Below, one piece after another: positions 12,454 to 20,520 of a DNA stretch of 28,071 bases (its first letter is position 1; every line of letters begins with the position of its first letter). This DNA is from a virus: positions 1 to 28,071 of the IMG/VR virus record IMGVR_UViG_3300025138_000258. One strand, written 5' to 3'. A program made the position numbers and the translations under genes. Under the pieces are notes generated by a model, which did no database searches, had not been told where the DNA came from, and saw only the letters and a program-made list of their open reading frames with translations.

Positions 12454-15137
12454 ATGCTAGAGTTACGTTTCGTTGTGCTGTTGATCAGTATGCTTTGATC
12501 TGGCAACGCCCGACCCAACATCAACTTGACGACCTCGTCGATGTAAGTCTTGCCGAACTGATCCATGTCATCGACTGTCACGTACTTGGGGTAGTATTGC
12601 TTGACGCTATCGTCGAGCATACCAAGGCCCATCACGTCAATGCCACGGAACAAGCACCACTCCACTGCATCGCGTGTGTATTGATGCACGCAACGTGTAT
12701 CACTGTGATACGCTGGCTGCCCGTCAGACAAGACGAACAGTATCTTCTTCTCTTCCTCACGCTGATACAAACGCTTGCCTGCCCACAAGATCGCGTCACC
12801 ATCGGCATTGGCACCGCCACCACGACGTTCAATCGTACCCATGCTTGAGCGACATGCGCCCATGCTGTCATCGAAGTCTTTGAACTGCCACATCCAGATC
12901 GGATTGTACCTACCATACTGCGTGGCCCCCCGCACGACGTGCTCACTGTGCGGCTGGTCGTGAACCCACACAGTGTGATGACCCAAGACCTCAAGCGGCA
13001 CACCGACTGGCGCAAGTGCCTCTGCCACAGCAATCGTGATCTGCTGCGCCATCGTGTCCTTGCCGCCACCCATGCTGCCTGACATGTCGATCAAGATAGA
13101 CAACGCCGTGTTCAAGTTTAGCTCGTCGACCTTGTTCCTGAACACGTTGTTCTTGAGGTTGACGATCTTGGACACGTTACGTCGCACGTCCAGCTTGCCA
13201 GTGCGCTTGCTGTTTTCCCAGTATGTACGTGACATGGCCGTGACCACACGCTCTAGCTTACGTCGCACAGTGCCGACGCTTGCAGACACGGCGTTCTTGC
13301 TCTCGTTGTACCACACCCTGCCGTACCGCTTAGTCTCCGCATCATCCGTAATCTCCCTGCGTGATACCCATTTGTCTGCACTAGGGTCGAGGATAATGTA
13401 GCCTCGGCCACCATTCTGCTGCTTCATCTCGTTGACCTCGCGCTCCATCGCTTCTTGTAGACCCGGTTCGATTGGCTCTGGCTGCTTGATCGACTTAGGA
13501 TCGAACGGCTTAGGGTCTGGCCCTACGTCTGCTCGTCCTGTGAGGTCGTCGTCGTCGTCGTCTGGGCCGTCGGTGTCACGACCGCCGTCGTTTCTCTGCA
13601 TTTCGTGATTGCTCTCGTTGGGTTCGTCCGAGCCATCGCCATCGTCGCCTTCGCCATCGGGGCCATCTGTTTTACCTTCGTCGTCGACACCCTCATCCAC
13701 TCCATCGTCGTCTCCATCGTCTACATCTCCCTCAGTATCTTCATTGCCTTCTTCACTTCCCTCGTCGTCACCCCCAGCGTCTTCGCCATCGTCTGCATCT
13801 TCCTCTCCTGTATCTGCTTGTGCATCGCCATCATCTTCTGATGTGTCTTGCCCCCCATCATTACCCTGTTCATCGCTTTCGTCGCCGTCTTCGTCGACTT
13901 CTTCGTCGTCGTTAGTCGCCCCTGGATTGTCACCGTCCCCTTCTTCACCGACATTTTTGCCATCCCCTTGATTTGATTCATCTTCTTCATCCCCGGCGTC
14001 GTTTCCGGGTTCTACCGGGTCGTCGGTTCCGTCGTCCGGGGAGCCTTCATCCCCTTCGTCGTCGCCTTTGTCGTCCTCTCCGTCTGTATCGCTATCGCTA
14101 TCGCTATCGCCTGCACCATCCTCTCCGTCTGGTTCATCTTCGCCATCTCCCTCACCGTCAGACCCGTCGCCTTCGCCTTCGCCCTTGGGATTGTCTTCGT
14201 CTCGCTGCTGCTCATCTGTTCCCTCGCTGTCGCTGTCGTCGTCGTCCTTGTCGTCACCTTTGCCCTTGCCATCACCATCCTCACACGGTGGGCCGTCACC
14301 TTCGATAATGATTTCGATTTCTTGCTCTTGCTGCGGCCCCTGTGGTGGCTGCGGTGGCAGAGGTGGGTTCTCTTTCTCCCACTCGTCGCGCTTGATGCGA
14401 ATGACCGTCTTCATGTAGGCGTTGGCAATCTTCTGCGCCAACTTGAACGCTTCGATGCTGCCATTGTACGCCACGTACTTGTCGACCTTGCCCAAGTCCG
14501 TAACACCGTGCGGTATGTTCATCACCTGATCGACTATCTTCTCGACCTTGTTCCGTACCTTCTTGGGCAACAGGTCCAGTGCTTCCTCGTTGCTGGGGTC
14601 GGGGTAGCCCAACCGACGACGACCTTCCCATGTAATCGCAACTGGGCCGACCTTGCCAAAGTCGTTCACGATGTCGGGGTTGGCCGGATACACCTCGTCG
14701 ATGAACTTGCGTGTCACCTCACGCGCAGTCTTGTCTATCGACTGTGCGATGCCACCGTACAGTACCGTGCCACCGTGTTCGATACGCACGTCTTCCATAC
14801 CATTAGCGAGTGAAGTCGTGAGCCACTTGTTGTCTATCTTGGCCTGCTCGAACAACGGTTGCAGACGGTTGAAGTCTGACAATTGCTTGTGCAACGCCTC
14901 GTGTCCGGCGTAGCCTGCAAGTACCAGTGCCGCACGCTTAGTCACCTTGGCATCCATAGGGATAGACGGAAGGTTCACGTCGCTGCCGTTGGTGAACGCA
15001 CCCTCACCCGCAAACGTGACACGAGTAGCGAAGTCAGTCGACACGGCCTTGACCGCAAGCGACGTGGCTTCCATAAGCTCTTCGCCTGTCATCACTACGT
15101 CGGCAAGGTCTGCTGTTTCTGAGATATATTTAGTCAT
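12450..15137 (-). CDS. cobT: CobT-like VWA protein with a giant acidic linker
   Basis: In this 895-residue protein the N-terminal part (1-250) has HEALH at 79-83, an HExxH motif, and NGMEDVRIE at 112-120, both typical of CobT-type proteins. A linker at about 272-545 is mostly Asp, Glu, Gly and Ser. The C-terminal VWA domain has the MIDAS start DMSGSM at 684-689, NADGDAILWA near 777 and LSDGQP near 803, the same order as cobaltochelatase CobT. In cobalamin synthesis CobT with CobS and CobN inserts cobalt; no CobN is present here. The family partner, a CobS-like AAA+ protein, is three genes upstream. The linker is much longer than usual. The start ATG 15137 has GAGGAG. Confidence 0.85.
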   Translation of the reverse strand: MTKYISETADLADVVMTGEELMEATSLAVKAVSTDFATRVTFAGEGAFTNGSDVNLPSIPMDAKVTKRAALVLAGYAGHEALHKQLSDFNRLQPLFEQAKIDNKWLTTSLANGMEDVRIEHGGTVLYGGIAQSIDKTAREVTRKFIDEVYPANPDIVNDFGKVGPVAITWEGRRRLGYPDPSNEEALDLLPKKVRNKVEKIVDQVMNIPHGVTDLGKVDKYVAYNGSIEAFKLAQKIANAYMKTVIRIKRDEWEKENPPLPPQPPQGPQQEQEIEIIIEGDGPPCEDGDGKGKGDDKDDDDSDSEGTDEQQRDEDNPKGEGEGDGSDGEGDGEDEPDGEDGAGDSDSDSDTDGEDDKGDDEGDEGSPDDGTDDPVEPGNDAGDEEDESNQGDGKNVGEEGDGDNPGATNDDEEVDEDGDESDEQGNDGGQDTSEDDGDAQADTGEEDADDGEDAGGDDEGSEEGNEDTEGDVDDGDDDGVDEGVDDEGKTDGPDGEGDDGDGSDEPNESNHEMQRNDGGRDTDGPDDDDDDLTGRADVGPDPKPFDPKSIKQPEPIEPGLQEAMEREVNEMKQQNGGRGYIILDPSADKWVSRREITDDAETKRYGRVWYNESKNAVSASVGTVRRKLERVVTAMSRTYWENSKRTGKLDVRRNVSKIVNLKNNVFRNKVDELNLNTALSILIDMSGSMGGGKDTMAQQITIAVAEALAPVGVPLEVLGHHTVWVHDQPHSEHVVRGATQYGRYNPIWMWQFKDFDDSMGACRSSMGTIERRGGGANADGDAILWAGKRLYQREEEKKILFVLSDGQPAYHSDTRCVHQYTRDAVEWCLFRGIDVMGLGMLDDSVKQYYPKYVTVDDMDQFGKTYIDEVVKLMLGRALPDQSILINSTTKRNSSI
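13520..14310 (-). repeat. low-complexity DNA encoding the acidic linker
   Basis: The coding strand is a long run of GAY/GAR/GGY/AGY codons giving mostly Asp/Glu/Gly/Ser, with short imperfect units such as GATAGC GATAGC GATAGC (near 14093-14110). Long open frames appear on several strands here because of the composition, but only the CobT-like frame continues into conserved domains. Such tracts are prone to slippage-driven length change. Confidence 0.8.
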
Positions 15138-15477
15138 ATTCTATGTTCTCCTCGATTTCGTGGGTTTTTTGTTCAGTGATCTCGGCCTCGGCCAGCACGA
15201 ACAGTTCGTGTGCCTTCTCCTCGGCGCTGCCTTCGTCGAGCGCAAACACCGAGATCGTTGAAGTGACCTCGGCAACAATGCAGACATCGTACTGTTTGGG
15301 AGGGTAGGTTTCAGTCACCTCGTAACTCACAGAAAACTGGCAATCGTTGTCACCGTGGTTTAAAGTCTCGTCCCATATGTACTCGTTACACGCTACGTCT
15401 TTGGCATCATCGACGCTGGCTGCCTTAACGTCGTTGAGCACGGCGATCTGCTTTACTATCACTTGGTAGTTCGGCAT
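15130..15477 (-). CDS. tandem DpnD/PcfM-like small protein
   Basis: This 115-residue protein starts at ATG 15477 (AAGGAG upstream, TGATG junction with the previous gene) and overlaps the CobT-like start by eight bases. It reads as two copies of one fold: YQVIVKQIAVLNDVKAASVD (from about residue 4) and YDVCIVAEVTSTISVFALDE (from about 62). Each has a strand pair, then a helix with a regular Ala pattern, then a short strand. This pattern resembles the DpnD/PcfM family of small phage/plasmid proteins, whose role is unknown. It is placed between the CobS-like and CobT-like genes. Confidence 0.72.
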   Translation of the reverse strand: MPNYQVIVKQIAVLNDVKAASVDDAKDVACNEYIWDETLNHGDNDCQFSVSYEVTETYPPKQYDVCIVAEVTSTISVFALDEGSAEEKAHELFVLAEAEITEQKTHEIEENIEYD

Positions 15478-15674
15478 CAGTAAAACTCCTTGTTAGTGTC
15501 CTCGACGTGAAAGAACCGTGGCGATAGTTCGTTGCGGTCGAGCAATTCCATGACCACCTCTGGCGTTTGGTAGAGGAAGCAATCGACTAGATGCTTATTG
15601 GTCACGCCCCTCTCACGCAGTTCGTCGATCCACTCTGCAACGCCGTCTGTTGTGCGCGTGCTTATCGTTTCCAT
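15477..15674 (-). CDS. unknown small protein between CobS- and CobT-like genes
   Basis: This 65-residue protein starts at ATG 15674 (METISTRTTDG), overlapping the upstream TGA by one base and preceded by AGGAGGAA; the longer frame to 15719 is less likely. It is helical, with DGVAEWIDELRERGVTNKHL and VVMELLDRNELSPRFFHVED. No metal or catalytic motif. Tight coupling on both sides suggests it is made in step with its neighbours of the CobS/CobT-like set. Confidence 0.68.
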   Translation of the reverse strand: METISTRTTDGVAEWIDELRERGVTNKHLVDCFLYQTPEVVMELLDRNELSPRFFHVEDTNKEFY

Positions 15675-16123
15675 CAGTATTCCTCCTTCTCGACTATGAA
15701 AGTTTGTTCGTGGTTGCATACGGCGTCTGCCATTCGGAAACGCTCGCGTGCCAATGCTTGTGCGCTCTCTTCGCTGAAGGCTCTAACCTTCGTCCACTTG
15801 TAGTAGGTGCCTTCGACTAAGACGTTGTAGTCGATCAATGAAACCTCTTGGTCGTCCTGATCCATGTGATCTGGCCGAAAGCGTCCGACGCTCCACGACA
15901 CAACGCTGCCGAAGCCAAGGCTGTCTTGATGATCCCACTTGCCGAGCGTGTAGCCGTAGTTGTCCCGTAACGCAGCGACAAACTCACCCGCTTCACCGAG
16001 GCACTCGGCACTGATGGCTATGCCTTCGTGAAAGCCCCGACCCTTGTATGGTCCGTAGAATTTGAGGGTGTCAGTTCCCCAGCCCCCTGCGATGCCTTTG
16101 AACTCTTCGATTGTTGGTAACAT
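15674..16123 (-). CDS. unknown protein with a C-terminal DpnD/PcfM-like fold
   Basis: This 149-residue protein runs from ATG 16123, which has a strong AAAGGAG site; an in-frame ATG at 16165 overlapping the CobS-like stop (ATGA) would add 14 residues. Residues 1-95 are an aromatic, Gly-rich beta domain (KFYGPYKGRGFHEGIAIS). Residues 99-149 (YNVLVEGTYYKWTKVRAFSE onward) match the two repeats of the 15130-15477 protein. First gene after the CobS-like ATPase. No function known. Confidence 0.7.
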   Translation of the reverse strand: MLPTIEEFKGIAGGWGTDTLKFYGPYKGRGFHEGIAISAECLGEAGEFVAALRDNYGYTLGKWDHQDSLGFGSVVSWSVGRFRPDHMDQDDQEVSLIDYNVLVEGTYYKWTKVRAFSEESAQALARERFRMADAVCNHEQTFIVEKEEY

Positions 16124-16161
16124 TATGTATCTCCTTTGGGTTTCGTTTGTTGGGTTGTCGC

Positions 16162-18204
16162 TCATAGCCCACCCCCGAATACAGTGCGGGCTAGTTCGTC
16201 GATGCGCTGCTGATTGTCAGCGGGCGCAGCGTCAGACACACACGTCTCGACTACCTCTTTCCATGCAGCGTTGTGCGTAAGGAAGGCAGTGAAGTGCATG
16301 TAGTATTGAGCCATCGCGTGCAGATTGCGGGGCGATATAGTCTGGCTCAGTTCACCGTTGATGAACGAGTTGCGAACCATCTGTGCGAAGGCCGCCATCT
16401 GGTCTGCCATCGTTGGGTTGAGGTCGGGATAGGCATCCTTGAGAAATTGTTTCTCGTCGTCTTCGTCGAGGTATCCCACCTCAATGAACGCGCCAAAGCG
16501 ATTGAGGAACGCAAGGTTCATAGGTCGCACGCCCTGATACCAACCGTGTTCGTCGCCCTGACCACGAGAGTTAGCCGTGCCTGCAAACATGAACAACGGG
16601 TGAGGCTTGACCAGTCGACCGCCATCCTCGGTCAAGGTCAGACCCTTGTTCTCCAAGGCACGTTGCAAGACGAACAACATGTCGGGACGACCCGCATCTA
16701 TCTCGTCAAGCAAGAACACCATCGGCTGCACCATAGCTTTAGGCAACATACCCTCAGAGAACTGCGACTTGGGCGCACCGTTCTCGACAACGATGTCCAC
16801 CGCACCAACGATGTCGGCACGCTCCATGTTGCTGTCCAGATTGAGACGTTCCATCGGGAAGCCAAGGCGTGCCTCGACTTGCTCGACGAACGAAGTCTTA
16901 CCTGTACCAGTGTGGCCGTGCATCCAGACGTGTTGACCGAACACCTTGGCAGTAAGGTACTTGATCAGATGGTGCATACGGAACTTGTATGTATGGTCAA
17001 TGTCTGGACACGAGGGGTGACGCACGATGTTGCTACTGTCGTCACGCCATACCAACGTAGGCACATCGAACTTCAGCTTGTTAGACTTGCGACCGTGTGC
17101 ATCGGTGAACAGGTTCCTCGCAGACTGCATCACGACTTCGTAGGTGAGGGTGCTACCGTCCACGTTGGCAGAGCCAGTGTGTCCGGCGATTGGCATGGAC
17201 GCTAGCTTCTCACGAGTGCGCTTAATCTCTGCGATGGCTTCGTGATACGCAGCGTTGACCTTGCGGAACTTGTCGACGTAACTACCCACGCCAGTGATGC
17301 TACCCGAACTGGCCTGTTGGATGAGAGCGTCAACCGCAGGCGACAGGCTAGGGTCAAGCGGCTCCGGCTCGTCGAACCGTTCGTACCCATCATCGTCGGC
17401 TGCCTCGACTACGGGTTCCGGGTCGGCTACCGGGGCCGCCACTTCAGGCTTTGCTTGGCCTGACATCACGGCAGTAACGAGGTTGCGAATATCCTCTGGG
17501 GCATCAGCATAGTTGAGATCAGGTGCGTCGATGTCCATGCGGTCAAGCAGCGTGTCGACTACAGGGTAAACCTCGTGGAAAAGAACGCCTGAGTATTTGC
17601 ACACCAACCTAGTAGCTTCGTCGAAGCCATGCGGAGTGTTTTGCGACTTCAGTCTTCCGTATGCTTCGAGATCGCCTATGAAGTGGTGATCCTTGTCAGC
17701 ATCATCATGGGTACTGTGCGAGTACCACATCACACGGCCCAGCAAGTATGCAGCGTGGCCTAAGTCTTGTATGCTGTGCTCGGTCAGCAGTCCTCGGATA
17801 GCAGCAGTGACCTCTGGCCCATCCAACATGTGAATGTGAAAGCCACGGCTTACGCCGCTGCCACGTTGAGCAGGCCGACATTTGTCGTCGTGTATGAACG
17901 CCGTCAACAACTGGTTCATCACGTTGCCTAGTCGATAGCCCTCGCTTGGCCGCGTGACCTCGCCAATAGCGTGAAGGATTACGTTGACGAGCACAGGCCA
18001 GAAGACCATGTCGGTGAGACGATTGACCGTCACGCCTGCCTTGTCTCGGAACTTCGCCTTGTCGTCGTCGGTGAAGCATTTCTCAATGACGTATCGAAAC
18101 TTCTTCTTGTACTCCTTCCTCGCTTCGTTCGCGTCTGCCATTGCTTGCAAGTTGATCATATCGTCGAGCATAACTTCGGCTTGTTTCGTGGTTAATTTAT
18201 ACAT
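16162..18204 (-). CDS. cobS: CobS-like AAA+ (MoxR-related) ATPase
   Basis: This 680-residue protein runs from ATG 18204 (AAGGAG 11 bases upstream). Walker A is at 430-437 (GHTGTGKT), followed by ERLNLDSNMERADIVG. Walker B is at 495-505 (MVFLLDEIDAG), then RPDMLFVLQRALE and FAGTANSRGQGD, with candidate arginine fingers near 569 in LNRFG. The order and spacing match cobaltochelatase CobS, which with CobT forms a chaperone-like ATPase ring. Typical CobS has about 330 residues; here about 400 extra N-terminal residues, partly acidic and disordered, precede the ATPase. Its likely partner is the CobT-like VWA protein three genes downstream. Confidence 0.87.
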   Translation of the reverse strand: MYKLTTKQAEVMLDDMINLQAMADANEARKEYKKKFRYVIEKCFTDDDKAKFRDKAGVTVNRLTDMVFWPVLVNVILHAIGEVTRPSEGYRLGNVMNQLLTAFIHDDKCRPAQRGSGVSRGFHIHMLDGPEVTAAIRGLLTEHSIQDLGHAAYLLGRVMWYSHSTHDDADKDHHFIGDLEAYGRLKSQNTPHGFDEATRLVCKYSGVLFHEVYPVVDTLLDRMDIDAPDLNYADAPEDIRNLVTAVMSGQAKPEVAAPVADPEPVVEAADDDGYERFDEPEPLDPSLSPAVDALIQQASSGSITGVGSYVDKFRKVNAAYHEAIAEIKRTREKLASMPIAGHTGSANVDGSTLTYEVVMQSARNLFTDAHGRKSNKLKFDVPTLVWRDDSSNIVRHPSCPDIDHTYKFRMHHLIKYLTAKVFGQHVWMHGHTGTGKTSFVEQVEARLGFPMERLNLDSNMERADIVGAVDIVVENGAPKSQFSEGMLPKAMVQPMVFLLDEIDAGRPDMLFVLQRALENKGLTLTEDGGRLVKPHPLFMFAGTANSRGQGDEHGWYQGVRPMNLAFLNRFGAFIEVGYLDEDDEKQFLKDAYPDLNPTMADQMAAFAQMVRNSFINGELSQTISPRNLHAMAQYYMHFTAFLTHNAAWKEVVETCVSDAAPADNQQRIDELARTVFGGGL

Positions 18205-18259
18205 GTGTGTGTGCTCCTTGTGTTGCACGTTGGGGCTGCCAAAATCAGCAGCCAAAGGA

Positions 18260-18305
18260 CTATCCCCCCATCCCCCTTTGGGGGATGATCTTGGTGGGGA
18301 ATAGC
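18260..18305 (-). other. nested GC-rich hairpin in the CobS-like leader
   Basis: ATCCCCC-TTT-GGGGGAT (18270-18286, plus-strand reading) forms a perfect 7-bp hairpin. Outer CTAT-CCCC and GGGG-A-ATAG segments can close around it. A second small hairpin, GGCAGC/GCTGCC, lies at about 18236-18254. They occupy the 117-base gap between the 18322 stop and the CobS-like start. A close sequence relative is at 23071-23094. Possible transcription attenuator or RNA-stability element; the T-tract is weak. Confidence 0.45.
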
Positions 18306-18321
18306 GATGTCGTGGTGGTTG

Positions 18322-18504
18322 TTATTCGTTGTGCGAGCGTCGCACTTTGGCGATGGCATCCATCGGGTCAGTCGCACGAATGTCTATCATGCAAGGCACG
18401 CCATCCTTCTCGAAGGTCACGGTGTGCAGCACCTCCTTCATCATGTCTGTCTCTGGCGTGTTGGGTTGCGAGACATACGCGGTGTAGTCTGTGTGCTCAG
18501 TCAT
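18322..18504 (-). CDS. small DpnD/PcfM-like protein
   Basis: This 60-residue protein starts at ATG 18504 with GGGAG upstream; it overlaps the preceding stop by eight bases. Much longer in-frame openings up to 18735 sit inside the neighbouring gene and are rejected. After a polar start it has VLHTVTFEKDGVPCMIDIRA and a helix (DPMDAIAKVRRS), the strand-strand-helix order of the DpnD/PcfM-like copies at 15130-16123. It is the last gene before the leader of the CobS-like gene. Confidence 0.65.
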   Translation of the reverse strand: MTEHTDYTAYVSQPNTPETDMMKEVLHTVTFEKDGVPCMIDIRATDPMDAIAKVRRSHNE

Positions 18505-18796
18505 CGTGGCTCTCCCATTTTTCCTCAGTCCATCTTTCCTGTTCAAGCTCCCACGCTCTTTCAAAGCTCTCGTTAAATGTGTGGAAGTTTGCGTCCTCGA
18601 AGGCGGCTCGTGCTGCCTCGAAGATTGCTTGCCCATCCCACCCCAAGTGTTGTGAGATGAGTACGCCCAACGCCTCTGCGTCCTTGACCTTGGCGGGTTC
18701 GGTGAACGCATTGTGTTTGTATGTGTCCAGCGCACAGTCGAACTCTGCCTTGGCCCTGTCGACCTCGTCGTATCTCGACGGCTCAGTGTTACTCAT
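18497..18796 (-). CDS. unknown acidic helical protein
   Basis: This 99-residue protein runs from ATG 18796, overlapping the end of the upstream gene by eight bases. The frame is open to 18904 but that part lies within the neighbour. It is almost wholly helical and aromatic (LGWDGQAIFEAARAAFEDAN, then FERAWELEQERWTEEKWE), with no cysteine or catalytic motif. In the leftward cluster; no family recognised. Confidence 0.68.
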   Translation of the reverse strand: MSNTEPSRYDEVDRAKAEFDCALDTYKHNAFTEPAKVKDAEALGVLISQHLGWDGQAIFEAARAAFEDANFHTFNESFERAWELEQERWTEEKWESHDD

Positions 18797-19277
18797 CGTC
18801 GCCATCCAATATGCAGAAGTCTTCGTCCTCAATGAATGTGATGGTGGCTGTTGCGATGCGGCCATCTTCGTTACGTGTAACGTGGACAGGATACCTTCCG
18901 TCACCGTACCCAGACGTTACGACTACGGCGTGACCCAAACCTAGCTCACCGCATTGGGCATCGCTGAGTGTGGCCTGACACGCGCCGTTGTAGCTGTACT
19001 CTCCGCTTGGTTTGTGTTTGATTTCCACGAAGCGTCCCGCTGCTTTCAAGGCGTTCATGTCGAGGCCGTACTTGGGGATCACGGTGCTGTACATTCTGAA
19101 GTCGCGGGGATATTGCAGTACGGTGTCGTCGCCGTCGTCTGTGCAACGCCACTCAGTAACTATGTGGTACTCGTTGCCTCCCCAGACGTGCAGATAACAG
19201 GGGTCGCCCAGCATAATCTGGCCGCTGTCTACATGTGCGTAACCGACATGCTCGACTTTGTTTACTGTGTCTTTCAT
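18789..19277 (-). CDS. DUF4241-like phage protein
   Basis: This 162-residue protein starts at ATG 19277 with TAAGGAG. It reads as a beta-rich protein opening with VDSGQIMLGDPCYL and later GLGHAVVVTSGYGDGRYPVH and EDGRIATATITF. The SGQI-GDPCYL and GYGDGxYPV blocks in this order are those I associate with DUF4241 proteins of phages and bacteria; their role is not established. The acidic end is DEDFCILDGDDE. It is coupled to the 368-residue gene upstream (4-base overlap) and to the 99-residue gene downstream. Confidence 0.75.
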   Translation of the reverse strand: MKDTVNKVEHVGYAHVDSGQIMLGDPCYLHVWGGNEYHIVTEWRCTDDGDDTVLQYPRDFRMYSTVIPKYGLDMNALKAAGRFVEIKHKPSGEYSYNGACQATLSDAQCGELGLGHAVVVTSGYGDGRYPVHVTRNEDGRIATATITFIEDEDFCILDGDDE

Positions 19278-20380
19278 GCTCTTTGCTCCTTAGATTTGAG
19301 GTTGTAGTCGTGTGTAATGGTGCCAAGCTCTTTCGAGCCGACCCATTGCTCCCCGATCCAGCGCGTAGAAATCGTGCCATCTCGGTGTTTGAAACGCCGC
19401 CAGTGTCCACGTCGGACATGTCTGCGCTTCTTGCCGCCGCCACCAGCGAACATGCGCTCGTAACGGGTAGTGCCTCGTGGTTTTGGTAGGTCTATCTCAA
19501 GAACCTTGACCTCGTTGCGTGGCACTCGCTTGCCCCACATCAAACGAGGTGGTGTCGCCTCATGTGTGCGCTCGACTACGGTGTGCGGGTAGTTGAGCAA
19601 CGCAATCACAGCTATGAGAAAGCGCATGTCACCCGTCACCATGAGCGCAGACCTCTTGGTAAGGCCCGCTTGCTTATCTGCGGGTATCCGTTTGGGTAAC
19701 ATCATGTTGCCTGAGTTGCAGATCGTCGGGTTCATTCGGTAGTATAACTCCCGAAGGTCATCCTCATGTTCCGACCAATGGTCGACGTAGAAATTACCAA
19801 GCAGTAACCTACCCAGATTGGCTTGTTGTTCGTGTCGCTGGCTCGTCTCCAACTCGCCTACGCTACGCCAGTCTCCCCCTGTGACCTTGTGCTTGAACTC
19901 TGTGACATCAAACTCTCGGTCGCACATCAAGCCGACTGCCATTGGTGGACACATGATCATTTTCTCAGCGAAGGAGAAGTTTGCGTAAGAGTAGTACGAC
20001 TGAACGTCAGCCGTGATGTGGTAGCCTACGTCCTCGGCCCAGTCACGTTGCTCCCAGTCGTAATCCGCAGGGAACACGCCCAGTCTCGTGCCGTGCTTGA
20101 TCAACGTCTTCATGCGCGTGTGCTCGTTCCACTCAACCCACATGTTGTTGAAGGGTGGTACAGCACACTCGCACATTTCGAGCAGGGTACGTGGTGGGCT
20201 GAAGCTTGCGGCAACTGCGTGCTCAAGTAAGCTATCGCACACGACGAACTTTTGTGAGCCGATGAGCGTTCGTTGCAAACTTCTCCGGCTCTCGTCGCTG
20301 TACTTGTTGTGGTTGTACGAGTGGATGCCTTTACGTGGCCGCGCAAGCGCGGCCAACACAGTGTTGAAGAGGTCACTCAT
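19274..20380 (-). CDS. large unknown phage protein with a conserved RGHWR-type C-terminus
   Basis: This 368-residue protein starts at ATG 20380 (AAAGGGG upstream). No ATPase, nuclease or membrane motif is evident. The C-terminal 50 residues hold a Gly/Lys/Arg-rich hinge (GGGGKKRRHVRRGHWRRF) followed by WIGEQWVGSKELGTITHDY. I recall a VRGHWR...W...G...G.v...Y block at the end of several large unknown phage/prophage proteins. The N-terminal 250 residues are mixed with aromatic stretches. The basic hinge suggests nucleic-acid contact. It overlaps the genes on both sides by four bases, indicating coupled translation. Confidence 0.75.
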   Translation of the reverse strand: MSDLFNTVLAALARPRKGIHSYNHNKYSDESRRSLQRTLIGSQKFVVCDSLLEHAVAASFSPPRTLLEMCECAVPPFNNMWVEWNEHTRMKTLIKHGTRLGVFPADYDWEQRDWAEDVGYHITADVQSYYSYANFSFAEKMIMCPPMAVGLMCDREFDVTEFKHKVTGGDWRSVGELETSQRHEQQANLGRLLLGNFYVDHWSEHEDDLRELYYRMNPTICNSGNMMLPKRIPADKQAGLTKRSALMVTGDMRFLIAVIALLNYPHTVVERTHEATPPRLMWGKRVPRNEVKVLEIDLPKPRGTTRYERMFAGGGGKKRRHVRRGHWRRFKHRDGTISTRWIGEQWVGSKELGTITHDYNLKSKEQRA

Positions 20381-20520
20381 CGTGCGACCCCTTTGTTCAT
20401 GTACTCAGCACGAAGCAGTGCTCGCCATTTCCTGACGAAGACCTCGACGTACTCACCAGTGGTGATGTCACGCACGGCGAAGCCTCGTCGACATGAGACG
20501 ACATGGTACTTGCCGTCCAT
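20377..20520 (-). CDS. small basic unknown protein
   Basis: This 47-residue protein runs from ATG 20520 (MDGKYHVVSCRRGFAVRD), one base overlapping the upstream TGA (TGATG), the junction style of this cluster. An earlier in-frame ATG at 20577 would give 66 residues but overlap the membrane-protein gene by 58 bases. Two short beta strands and a basic C-terminal helix (VFVRKWRALLRAEYMNKG). Function unknown. Confidence 0.6.
   Translation of the reverse strand: MDGKYHVVSCRRGFAVRDITTGEYVEVFVRKWRALLRAEYMNKGVAR

Noticed and set aside
13609-14418. Ser/Pro-rich and Arg/His-rich open frames opposite and within the acidic linker
   Set aside because: They are frame shadows of a low-complexity tract; only the CobT-like frame continues into conserved domains.
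16273-17205. 310-residue rightward open frame opposite the CobS-like gene
   Set aside because: It is antisense to a gene with clear AAA+ motifs, lacks recognisable domains, and has no ribosome site; long antisense frames follow from codon bias.
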